A stretch of 10,263 nucleotides of DNA from Conidiobolus incongruus B7586 (GCA_000697335.1 JNEM01008882.1:1-10263); one strand, 5' to 3'; counted from the stretch's first letter, positions 1 through 7,732 are shown. Made by a program: numbers and translations. Notes: generated by a model not told the origin, from the sequence alone.

Positions 1-394
1 AAGGACCGTATTTACCGGACAAGTCACCTGCCTCACAAGTTGTTACATTGTTTGGATCACACTTATAGTTAGGATTTTTGCCATCAGGATTGAGGTTAAG
101 AGGATCCAAATGGTAACCAGTTGACATACAGCTTCCAGTACTGTTTACGGGTTTGACATGAATATGCCATGGGTATGGAGTTTGATTTGGAATCGTGGGA
201 ACACTTGTCATAAAGAGTTTGATAGACATAGGACCAGTTCCCTCGTTATTGGTTGCGAGATTTTTAAATTCGAAAGTACCAACGAATCCATTGCCGTCAA
301 GTTTGGCAATTGCCATGTTTTTGCTATTGTCATCCGCGAAACTACCACCTGATAGCAATAATGTAGCTATTGTAAAATAATGAAATAAACTCAT
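1..394 (-). CDS. Cu-only superoxide dismutase, copy B (5' part; 3' end lies outside the window)
   Basis: Partial gene read leftward from the ATG at 394-392. It encodes residues 1-131 and then runs off the window edge, so the truncation comes from the window and not from a break in the gene. Base n here pairs with base 5806-n of the complete copy, and I found no mismatch over the whole 394 nt, silent sites included. The visible protein therefore has the same signal peptide (about residues 1-20), the copper ligands H77, H79 and H95, cysteine C89, and the C112/C120 pair. The fourth copper ligand and the active-site arginine would lie beyond the edge. Its role should be the same as the full copy: disproportionation of superoxide outside the cell or in the wall. 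The start is supported by the matching start in the other copy and by a shared 44-nt leader. Whether the missing 3' part is intact cannot be seen. Confidence 0.93.
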   Translation of the reverse strand, partial: MSLFHYFTIATLLLSGGSFADDNSKNMAIAKLDGNGFVGTFEFKNLATNNEGTGPMSIKLFMTSVPTIPNQTPYPWHIHVKPVNSTGSCMSTGYHLDPLNLNPDGKNPNYKCDPNNVTTCEAGDLSGKYGP

Positions 395-438
395 TTTATT
401 TAATATTGAGTTCAATGAACTGTGAATAAAAGAATCAT
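395..438 (-). promoter_or_regulatory. Conserved 5' leader of SOD copy B
   Basis: The 44 nt just upstream of the copy B start match the leader of copy A (5368-5411) with two differences, at 401 and 420. Beyond 438 the similarity falls quickly. This is probably the transcribed 5' untranslated leader, placed between the TATA-like element and the ATG. The transcription start itself is inferred and not seen. Confidence 0.6.
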
Positions 439-452
439 ATAGTGACTTGAGT

Positions 453-460
453 ATTTTATA
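453..460 (-). promoter_or_regulatory. TATA-like box of SOD copy B
   Basis: Read on the minus strand this is TATAAAAT, with its 5' end 66 nt upstream of the ATG. It sits in nearly the same place as the TATAAATA of copy A (71 nt upstream). In such AT-rich DNA the motif alone means little, so the call rests on the shared position in the two promoters. Confidence 0.4.
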
Positions 461-1140
461 TCAATTTTTAGATTGATTCATAAACCAATAATTACAGATT
501 GGCTTGAATTTATTTCCCTTGCATAATCCAATCAAAAAAATAAGATAATTATACTAAATATATACAATTGATTATTTTAAGTTGATCAATCTGATAATTA
601 AACGATCTTAAAGTATATTTTAACTATAATGAATCGTTACTGTTTAATTATAGTAAAATTAGCTTAATTTATTCTCATTAGCAAAATATGCTCATCAATT
701 TAAAGATCTTCATCTGTTATTTATTATAAATTTGAATAATTATTGATCAAATTATAAATATATTTCAAATCTCATCCAAATTTTTAACAGTTTTGAAAAA
801 ATTGGTCTTTTTTTGCTGATTTTTAGTTTAGTATATAGATCTAAGTCAATGTATATTTATTTGAGGGTATATACTTAATAAATTAATCTTGTAACTTTAT
901 AAATTATCATCTCTATAATGGCTGTATAAGTGGAAAATTAATATATAAATAAATTCCCGTAGTTTAATTTGCATAAATATTATATTTACGTTAAAGAGGT
1001 TTATTTTGTAAAAATAGCTCCAAATCGTTATAATTGTAATATTTGATTTAGTAATGTTGATCCAAATCTAGCTATGAGGTATTAATGCTGATTGTTTATT
1101 AATGTCAACAAAACTCAAACAGTGTTTGTATCAGGAAAAC

Positions 1141-1290
1141 TCAATTTGCTGCAGTATTATATCTATCAACAGCCCAATATTCATAACACTGTCGAATATC
1201 ATCATACATGAATATCATCTTGAAAGCAGAGCTTATTTGATTATTGAGAATTTCAGTCCAACGTTCTAATCGATTCTTAATATCCCATTC
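1141..1290 (-). pseudogene. Possible gene relic or single exon, unknown family
   Basis: Minus-strand open stretch of 49 codons, from 1290 down to 1144 with a TGA at 1143-1141. It has no ATG at its head and a stop lies just upstream. The residues are unlike random AT-rich translation: tryptophans at 2, 11 and 39, an RLERWTEILNNQISSAF stretch, and an acidic/aromatic segment YDDIRQCYEYW. An upstream acceptor AG is possible at about 1291-1292, but I find no convincing upstream exon, so this may be a duplicated fragment or a decayed gene. The plus strand is also open here (1102-1269, 55 codons from an ATG), which weakens the case. I recognise no family. Open stretches of this length are expected by chance several times in a window of this composition. 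Confidence 0.22.
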
Positions 1291-1375
1291 TTATTTCTTC
1301 TATTTCCCGACATTAATATACCAATATTATTTATATACTGTTTTTAAATATTTCAATTTAATTTTAATATATAAT

Positions 1376-1397
1376 ATTATATTATATTATATTATAT
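1376..1397. repeat. ATTAT pentanucleotide tandem repeat
   Basis: Four head-to-tail ATTAT units and a partial fifth. Short simple repeat within the AT-rich spacer. Confidence 0.8.
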
Positions 1398-2977
1398 GAA
1401 AAGTTAACAAGAAAACTGATCAATTAGAAATATAGATTTCTGCACAATTCCCTATGCAAATATTCAATTATAATATTTATATTAAGAATCTATTAGATCA
1501 ATGAATATACTTAATGATACATATCAATTGAAATTTTAAATTTTCTATCCAATTGTCAAATGTTTAAATGATATGAATTAGACTATTTTGGAATATTTAA
1601 TAATTGAATGTTTAATTTGTTAATAATTTCCTTTATTTTTTTAAACTATGATAAAAAAACTTTTATATATCAAAATATATCAATTGTATCTCAGTAATAT
1701 TTAAATTAGTTCAAATATATCTTTATTTATTACTCATCAGTTGTCAGTTATCAACCATTACTCTTTTTAAAATATGTAGAGTATATTATATTATATTTTT
1801 CAATATCTCAATAATAGACTGCAAAAGGAGAATGATCATTATTCCAAGATATTTTGATTTGTTAAATCAGAGCTTAGCGGGTTTGATGTGTACATTTAAA
1901 AAAGTCTTTCCATGCTTTTGACGCAGTATGCACTTCAATTTAGCGCAAATATCTTAATTAAATTCTTAATAAATTAGATATCACACTTTATCTAAAAGTC
2001 TCCAAATGTAATTATATGTATCATGTTTAATAATAATTGTGTTGTTAGGAAATTTTTGATTTTATCAAAATCCTTATAAGAAATTAAGAATATTAAAGTG
2101 AATATAAAATATAAAAATTCATTCTCAATATCTCAACTATTTGCAACATGGTTTTCAGATTGTAAAATATAATATTTATATGTTATTTCTGGAGTTCGTG
2201 GATTAATTCGTATTTTTAATTGATTCTCTAGTGCTATTTCTTATCTAAAATAGCTTGTTAACGAGCTATATTGGTTGACATAACGTCTTAATCGCAGAGA
2301 CATCAAATATGGATTAGATTATTTTGGAATTAACCCTAATCGTATGATTGTTATTATTAAATTGAATTGACTCAATTATATATAACAATTAGCTCAAAAA
2401 TTAGGCTACTATTAACTTATAAACAACTATTAATTTTAATAACATACTTAAATTATCGTAACCTTCATTGAAATATACTTTTAACAACTGAAATATATAA
2501 AATTATAAAATATAATATAAATTTTAGGCTCAAATTAATTTTACTTTTATCAACTGATTGAAATAATTCATATATTAACTGATTTTAGAGAGCAAATTCT
2601 AGAAATGCAAACTTCAGTACGAATAATTAAATTGAATTTTGCATATTAGTTTTATAGCACATTATTTATTTTTCTGATGTTAACAATCATTTATTATGTA
2701 GTCAACTGGACTAATCAAAACCATTCATGTCATGATTATTTGTATAGAGCTGCCCTTTTGAATTAACTTAAATCCTGTAAAATACGGTTTGGGAAAGCTA
2801 TCAATATTAAAGATCATTTTTCAGCATATTTGCTATTGATTGAAAGTTGTTACTTTTGTGAAAGCAGGAAGTTAATTAAACTGAAATTAGTTTAAATTAA
2901 TAATTTTTGACCTGTTTTGAATTATTGCTTTCAATTAAACTTGTCCAAAATTAATCAAATTTAATCACCAATATTCA

Positions 2978-3068
2978 AACCTTGCATGTAGTCCAGAGGG
3001 GCCTCAAGCGCTTAAGCTCCAACACCAATCCTGGAAGGCTGGCTAAATTGACTGTTAGATAACAAAGA
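2978..3068. other. G+C-rich island in AT-rich DNA, candidate non-coding RNA or element remnant
   Basis: Positions 2981-3050 contain 37 G or C in 70 bases, while the DNA on both sides is mostly A and T. The core holds a near-palindrome CTCAAGCGCTTAAG (3003-3016) centred on AAGCGCTT, and GAGGGGCCTC (2996-3005) that can pair with itself. The longest open stretches are about 30 codons on either strand and give no recognisable protein. No tRNA-type B box is visible. It could be a structured RNA, a SINE-like remnant or a piece of a lost gene. The strand is unknown. Confidence 0.35.
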
Positions 3069-3147
3069 AGTATGTTCTAGCAATATTAGTCTCTTGATTC
3101 ACTATTATGTCATATCAAAAACACTTGAAAGACTTGCCTGATCAAAG

Positions 3148-3161
3148 ATATATATATATAT
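3148..3161. repeat. (AT)7 microsatellite
   Basis: Seven uninterrupted AT units, about 80 bp to the right of the G+C-rich island. Confidence 0.85.
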
Positions 3162-3398
3162 AATAAAATCATAGGCCAAAATTCATTCAGCTATACTATA
3201 TATAAAGCTTAATAATCACTTATAATTTTTAATAATTTTAAAATAAAAAGATAGAATTTAACAATTATAGTCCTTGTAAGACTATTATTAAAGTGTTTTA
3301 TTAATCGCTTTCTTATTCAAAATTACCTATTATCACAATATATTAATAAATAATGTTTGTTATTTAAAAAATATAAAATAAATAATTACTGATTTCAA

Positions 3399-3424
3399 AT
3401 ATATATATATATATATATATATAT
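3399..3424. repeat. (AT)13 microsatellite
   Basis: Thirteen uninterrupted AT units, the longest simple dinucleotide run seen in the window. Probably length-variable between isolates. Confidence 0.92.
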
Positions 3425-4862
3425 TAATTTTGATAATCAAATTTGAATATTTATTCTTTATAATAAAATTTATAATATAAATTTTTAATAAATCTTATAT
3501 TTAATATTTTAAGAATTCATTATTATTCATTAGTTTTTTTTAAGTATTTAATATATTTAACAAGGCCAAAGAGATAACTATTTACCTGTGGTTTTAGTAA
3601 TTAAAAGAAACATTTTCCAATAATATTTACAAAATAAAAATATCATAATTATTAATATTTGATAAATGAATATTGGTTTTATCTTTAATAATCCTAATAT
3701 TTGAAAAAATATAATTTGAGGTCAATTAAAAGGCATTGATAATTTAATTATTTATATCAAAATATTATAATATTTTATTATTCTTTAATATTTGCCAATA
3801 TTTCAAAATCTAATTTTATATATATTAATCTTTTTTAATATCAATAATAATTTACCTTTAAAGAAATTATTTTAAAAATTAATATAAATATTTTATTATT
3901 ATAATATTAGAAAGTTTTAATATATATATAGGTGATATATTAGTTAGTTATTTTTAGTTATAATAAGATAAAAATATACCTTTATCACTTAATAATGAAA
4001 ATTAATAGATAAATTATAATAATAAAATATATAAATAATATGAACTATGAAAATAAAAGTTATAAAGGATAAACTTACTCAAAATATCAAAATTCCATAA
4101 AAATATATAATAATATATTAAATATAAATTCATATAATTTTAAACTATTATAATGATATATCCTTTTATTTATAAATTGGAAAATGGCTAATTTTCTAAT
4201 TTTTTTGTTATATTTTAAATTTTTATAAATATTATTTTTTTGTTATTTGTTTTTTATTAACTATAATTTATTATTATCATTATTATAAACATTTAGAATT
4301 ATTTTTAAATATATTATAAATAAAAGATTTAATTCTTATAATTATTTTTTGAAAAATTAATTTTAATATTTTAAATTCATAATACTAATATTTATTTATA
4401 TTAAAACTAATAACTCTATAAATTATAACTATATATATTCCAAAAAGTTCAAAATCTTTAATAATTATAAATGATTTTTGATTTAATATCCTAAATAATT
4501 TTATATTCATAAGATTTTTGGTATATAAAACTTATTATTTATAATTTAATTTTTGATATTTTAAAAAGAGTTTTATATATTATATATTTCTGGATTAAAT
4601 ATTGTATTTTTTGAAACAAATAAATATTCAATGCAAAAAACTGAGTAAAGCTTAAATCCACCTGAAGTATGTATAACTCTAACCTTTCCAGTTTGATCCT
4701 AATATCTAAGACTGCTTAATGAGATTCTAACTTATTTTTATACTATACAGGCAAACAAATGGTCAGAATTTATTATATTTTGACTATGAATGGCAATTGT
4801 GAATTTAATTTTATATTGTTTCAAAATAAATGCTATTGTAAAATAATATCCAAGTATATGTG

Positions 4863-4970
4863 TTACAAACGATATATTATATAAACCTTGATTAAAAAGC
4901 GATAGGCATGTTCAGAACTATTGAAAATTCCGGGAAGGGTCGATTGAACTATATCCAAATATTTTGTCAT
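4863..4970 (-). CDS. Very short possible ORF or first exon, unknown
   Basis: A 35-codon frame from the ATG at 4970 to a TAA at 4865-4863, with an in-frame stop just upstream of the ATG. The first 28 residues are protein-like (starting MTKYLDIVQSTLPGIFNSSE), after which the codons become pure A/T. An AAG/GT junction follows codon 28, so a first exon is conceivable, but I could not pair it with a convincing second exon. I recognise no family. Chance is a good alternative, since a plus-strand frame is also open over the same bases. Confidence 0.15.
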   Translation of the reverse strand: MTKYLDIVQSTLPGIFNSSEHAYRFLIKVYIIYRL

Positions 4971-5001
4971 ATTTGATTAAGGAGGTAACAAATGAAAAAA
5001 A

Positions 5002-5020
5002 TGATTATCTGTGATAATCA
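5002..5020. promoter_or_regulatory. Perfect hairpin carrying paired GATA motifs upstream of SOD copy A
   Basis: TGATTATC and GATAATCA form an 8-bp perfect inverted repeat around a TGT centre, about 390 bp upstream of the copy A start. Each arm contains the GATAA/TTATC core bound by fungal GATA factors, so a paired binding site is possible. AT-rich DNA makes such palindromes common, so confidence is low. Confidence 0.2.
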
Positions 5021-5198
5021 ATTATAATTCATATAGAATTTAATGTGCATAATGAGAAATTGACAAAAAATATAACTAATATTTGTTTATTACTGAGAAG
5101 TAATTTAGCTACAACAAAATTGATTAAAACAAAATTTAAATTGATAATTATATAAAATTGTTAATAACAAATTAACTATTTTTATTTAAGGAATGTTA

Positions 5199-5209
5199 AT
5201 ACGTAAGTA
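5199..5209 (+). promoter_or_regulatory. AATACGTAAGT element, distal copy
   Basis: An 11-base word repeated exactly at 5351-5361, 152 bp downstream, both in the copy A promoter. Its TACGTAA core is one base from TTACGTAA, a site recognised by Yap/CREB-type bZIP factors, which in yeasts mediate stress responses. A regulatory role is inferred. Confidence 0.3.
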
Positions 5210-5340
5210 ATTAATCAATTTATCAAACTTAATTCCATTAATGCAGCTAATAAAAAGATCATTAATTAGGAAATGAGAAAATTAATGGATTGGACAAATT
5301 CTGTTAAATGAATATTGCATTCTTTATCATGCAATCAAAC

Positions 5341-5348
5341 TATAAATA
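5341..5348 (+). promoter_or_regulatory. TATA-like box of SOD copy A
   Basis: TATAAATA begins 71 nt upstream of the ATG, in the position matching the TATAAAAT of copy B. The conserved leader begins 19 nt after it. The evidence is positional agreement between the two promoters. Confidence 0.45.
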
Positions 5349-5350
5349 TA

Positions 5351-5361
5351 AATACGTAAGT
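5351..5361 (+). promoter_or_regulatory. AATACGTAAGT element, proximal copy
   Basis: Exact second copy of the 11-base word at 5199-5209, lying between the TATA-like box and the conserved leader. At the aligned position of copy B the ACGTAAG core reads ACTCAAG, so the element is absent there. It may mark a regulatory difference between the two SOD genes. Confidence 0.3.
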
Positions 5362-5367
5362 CATTAG

Positions 5368-5805
5368 ATGATTCTTTTATTCACAATTCATTGAACTCAA
5401 TATTGAATAAAATGAGTTTATTTCATTATTTTACAATAGCTACATTATTGCTATCAGGTGGTAGTTTCGCGGATGACAATAGCAAAAACATGGCAATTGC
5501 CAAACTTGACGGCAATGGATTCGTTGGTACTTTCGAATTTAAAAATCTCGCAACCAATAACGAGGGAACTGGTCCTATGTCTATCAAACTCTTTATGACA
5601 AGTGTTCCCACGATTCCAAATCAAACTCCATACCCATGGCATATTCATGTCAAACCCGTAAACAGTACTGGAAGCTGTATGTCAACTGGTTACCATTTGG
5701 ATCCTCTTAACCTCAATCCTGATGGCAAAAATCCTAACTATAAGTGTGATCCAAACAATGTAACAACTTGTGAGGCAGGTGACTTGTCCGGTAAATACGG
5801 TCCTT
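5368..5805. repeat. Right arm of the long inverted duplication (partner 1-438)
   Basis: Reverse-complement partner of 1-438. It covers the leader and the first 131 codons of SOD copy A. The comparison stops at 5805 only because the other arm leaves the window there, so the true arm may include the whole gene. Confidence 0.95.
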
Positions 5806-6026
5806 TAGACCCCAACAATTTGAATAATTTGGCATTCATCGATAATGAGCTACAATTAGAAGGTGATTACGGTGTTATTGGAAGATCAGTTGTCATTCAC
5901 TTAGCTAACTCTACAAGGATTGTATGTGGGAATATTGTTCAAGCTCCTCCAGGTTACCAATCCCTATCTAAAGATCCTGTCAGTGGATATAGCAAGTGTA
6001 AACATTTTAAAACAATATATCCTTAA
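5412..6026 (+). CDS. Secreted copper-only superoxide dismutase, copy A (complete)
   Basis: Intronless gene for 204 residues. I place the start at the ATG at 5412; the frame stays open upstream, but only through TTG codons. Residues 1-20 form a signal peptide (hydrophobic IATLLLSGGSFA, likely cut before DD). The SOD fold is recognised by WHIHVKP (copper ligands H77, H79), GSCMSTGYHLDP (C89, H95) and SVVIHLANSTRIVCGNI (H163, active-site R169, C172). C89-C172 should be the conserved disulfide, and C112/C120 probably a second one. The zinc ligands of Cu/Zn SOD are mostly missing, and only 6 residues separate H163 from R169 where Cu/Zn enzymes have an electrostatic loop of about 23. Both are hallmarks of the Cu-only class typified by Candida albicans SOD5. 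Three N-glycosylation sequons (N84, N116, N166) fit secretion. The tail is not hydrophobic, so no GPI anchor is evident. It should convert superoxide to peroxide and oxygen outside the cell. Confidence 0.93.
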   Translation: MSLFHYFTIATLLLSGGSFADDNSKNMAIAKLDGNGFVGTFEFKNLATNNEGTGPMSIKLFMTSVPTIPNQTPYPWHIHVKPVNSTGSCMSTGYHLDPLNLNPDGKNPNYKCDPNNVTTCEAGDLSGKYGPLDPNNLNNLAFIDNELQLEGDYGVIGRSVVIHLANSTRIVCGNIVQAPPGYQSLSKDPVSGYSKCKHFKTIYP

Positions 6027-6714
6027 ATGATGATATTATAAGTTTTTTAACTGATATTCAATCATCTTGAATACTTCATAATTATTCGTATTTTTAACTG
6101 TATTGAAATTATTAATAAAATTATTTATAATAATGCGGTGTTGTGTATATAACAAGTTTTTACTACAGATTTTAATTGATAATACTTTGAACTATTTATA
6201 ATAAAATACTGGTAAACAGGACAATAAATCGATGATAGACAGTATTTAAGGCTAATTCAAGTAGATTTTATAATATATATAGTGTATTGTGACTAGAAAA
6301 TCGATATAATGAATCACGCTTCCCAATATTGTTAGATATATAATTAATTTTTACTAAAATAGGGGCTACTTTAAATAATTTTGCGATTTATTGTAATTAA
6401 TTATAAAATATCCTCTGAAAAAAAGGTCGTACCACATTGAAATTATTTATTACTAAATCAGATATAATTTAATAATTTAAACTTCATTCTTATTTGTGAA
6501 AATGAATTAAATTTGACAAAATATCTAAAATTACATATCAATTTTATATATACAATAACTTATTTAAATACCATTATATATACAATTAAATATTTTATTA
6601 TCTAATATTAATTTTTTGAGCGAGATTATAATCCCATAATAATAAAATATCATTATGAAACTAATAATAAATGTTTATCAATCTAATCAAATATCATCAT
6701 CATAATAAAACAAC
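6027..6714. other. Intergenic region between SOD copy A and the SET-domain gene
   Basis: About 690 bp of AT-rich DNA with no gene. It should hold the 3' untranslated region of SOD copy A and the promoter of the SET-domain gene. No distinctive motif beyond the poly(A) signal at 6114 stands out. Confidence 0.7.
6114..6119 (+). terminator. Poly(A) signal candidate for SOD copy A
   Basis: AATAAA, 88 nt after the stop codon of SOD copy A. The spacing is reasonable for a fungal 3' end, though the hexamer is common in DNA this rich in A and T. Confidence 0.4.
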
Positions 6715-7704
6715 ATGATTAAATTAATTAATTGCAGTAGAAGGCTATTTCCTATTAATAGAGTAATCAAGTTTAAATATACCACAAATACCAATCAAAG
6801 GGATCGTAGTTTAGATAATGCTTACCAATATATCTTCAACCAAAATCTAGTTGATTCACCAGATATTAGAAATAGCTTAATTATTAAAGAAACTGATATT
6901 GACCATCGCGGAATTTATACCAACAATCTTATCCCTAAAGGCACGATTATTTCTCAGGAGTTACCTGTTAGTGCTCTATTGAGTCAAGATAAATCTAATC
7001 AATTCAATTGTCCTCAATGCTTTGGACCAATTTCTGACAAGAACAATTCTGAAAATCAGCAAAATAAGAGTTTGATGAATGATCACATGTACTGCAGTGA
7101 CGAATGTGCTTACGATAGTATGTTATATCACCAAATCAAAGAATATCAAGAACTTCAATCCTACTTTCATGGCGAATTGAGACAATATCCTTTATTAATC
7201 GTTAATGTCATCTTCGAGATTTTAAAACAATTCCAACACCACAAATCAAGCTCTACTTATAAAGTATTACCACTATTAAGTTTTGTCAAACAAGATTTCA
7301 TCCCAGAAATATATAAAAATGACCATGCTTTAATCCAAGAGAAATTATTTAAGAATGACGCCGTCAAACAACAGTATTTTGATTTGAACTGGTACTGCAA
7401 ACTGATGAGTATTTTAGATATCAACAGTTTTAAAATCACCACCAATGATTTGAAAGCCACTGGCGTTGGCTTGTATTTATTCAGCTCATTTTTCAACCAC
7501 TCCTGCGACAACAATGTCGAAGCCGAATTCTTTAAAGTTGGCCTACAACTCAGAGCAATTAGAGATATATTACCCGGGGAACAATTATACATAAGTTATT
7601 TAGATCGTGATAAGTTTCCAAATCAAAAAGAAGTTAAAAAATTTTTATTACAAAAGTATGGTTTCAAATGTCAGTGTAAATACTGTCAAAAAATTAATAT
7701 TTAA
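6715..7704 (+). CDS. SET-domain protein, SMYD/Set5-Set6-like (putative methyltransferase)
   Basis: Intronless gene for 329 residues. The ATG at 6715 is supported by an in-frame TAA 9 nt upstream and an A at -3. The SET domain is split as in SMYD-type proteins. Its N-terminal part has HRGIYTNNLIPKGTII (64-79). An insert follows with a degenerate MYND-like zinc motif: C99-x2-C102, then YCSDEC (C127, C131) and H139. The C-terminal SET part has NHSCDNN (261-267), which helps bind S-adenosylmethionine, and GEQLYISY (288-295), whose last Tyr is the expected catalytic residue. The post-SET CxCxxC is C319, C321 and C324, coordinating zinc with C264. The N-terminus (1-30) is rich in Arg/Lys with no acidic residue before D30, so a mitochondrial presequence is possible. 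The substrate cannot be told. It converges on COX23, 28 bp away. Confidence 0.88.
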   Translation: MIKLINCSRRLFPINRVIKFKYTTNTNQRDRSLDNAYQYIFNQNLVDSPDIRNSLIIKETDIDHRGIYTNNLIPKGTIISQELPVSALLSQDKSNQFNCPQCFGPISDKNNSENQQNKSLMNDHMYCSDECAYDSMLYHQIKEYQELQSYFHGELRQYPLLIVNVIFEILKQFQHHKSSSTYKVLPLLSFVKQDFIPEIYKNDHALIQEKLFKNDAVKQQYFDLNWYCKLMSILDINSFKITTNDLKATGVGLYLFSSFFNHSCDNNVEAEFFKVGLQLRAIRDILPGEQLYISYLDRDKFPNQKEVKKFLLQKYGFKCQCKYCQKINI

Positions 7705-7711
7705 TTTTTAA

Positions 7712-7717
7712 AATAAA
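7712..7717 (+). terminator. Poly(A) signal candidate for the SET-domain gene
   Basis: AATAAA only 8 nt after the SET-gene stop. Cleavage 10-30 nt further on would fall at or inside the last COX23 exon on the other strand, so the two transcripts probably overlap at their 3' ends. Confidence 0.4.
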
Positions 7718-7732
7718 TTTTTTAATTTTTGA

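Larger units (their letters stand above)
1..438. repeat. Left arm of a long inverted duplication (partner 5368-5805)
   Basis: This segment is the reverse complement of 5368-5805. Positions 1-400 are identical to their partner, and 401-438 carry two mismatches. From 439 to about 460 an alignment is still visible but much weaker, and beyond that it is lost. The arm continues left of the window by an unknown amount. The spacer between the arms is about 4.9 kb. Confidence 0.95.
461..5340. other. Long AT-rich spacer between the divergent SOD genes, with no confident gene
   Basis: Nearly 5 kb with stop codons dense in all frames and no reading frame that looks like a conserved protein. The most AT-rich part is about 3140-4620, made of simple A/T runs and AT microsatellites. 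Patches with more G+C occur near 1100-1290, 1850-1950, 2700-2870, 2978-3068, 4640-4760 and 4900-4970. They may be decayed genes, mobile element remnants or non-coding RNAs. Those worth a look are listed separately. I saw no tRNA B-box, rRNA fragment, terminal repeats or transposase motifs. The two ends should contain the regulatory regions of the two SOD genes. Confidence 0.7.

Noticed and set aside
158-380. Plus-strand open frames of 61 and 64 codons
   Set aside because: They are antisense shadows of SOD copy B. The same two peptides appear antisense to copy A at 5426-5648, and the SOD reading has conserved metal-binding motifs.
660-690. Copper-response element (Mac1-type TTTGCTC) upstream of SOD copy B
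   Set aside because: The minus strand offers only a partial match (TTTTGCTAATGA). It does not meet the consensus and has no counterpart upstream of copy A.
1801-1953. Short protein-like open stretches on both strands in a less AT-rich patch
   Set aside because: The longest clean minus-strand piece is 28 codons, and the plus strand is open over part of the same DNA. No family is recognisable, so it was not listed as a gene or as an element remnant.
2685-2850. Plus-strand open stretches of 25-30 codons
   Set aside because: They are too short, lack recognisable motifs, and are expected by chance.
2981-3050. tRNA gene in the G+C-rich island
   Set aside because: No GGTTCGAnnCC-type B box and no cloverleaf with paired ends could be drawn on either strand.
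5391-5411. Upstream TTG start for SOD copy A, adding 7 residues
   Set aside because: A eukaryotic gene should use the ATG at 5412, which directly precedes a good signal peptide. The matching upstream codons in copy B also include a change, as expected of a leader.
7257-7592. Minus-strand open frame of 111 codons inside the SET-domain gene
   Set aside because: It is antisense to the catalytic SET region, whose motifs NHSC, GEQLYISY and CxCxxC leave no doubt about the coding strand.
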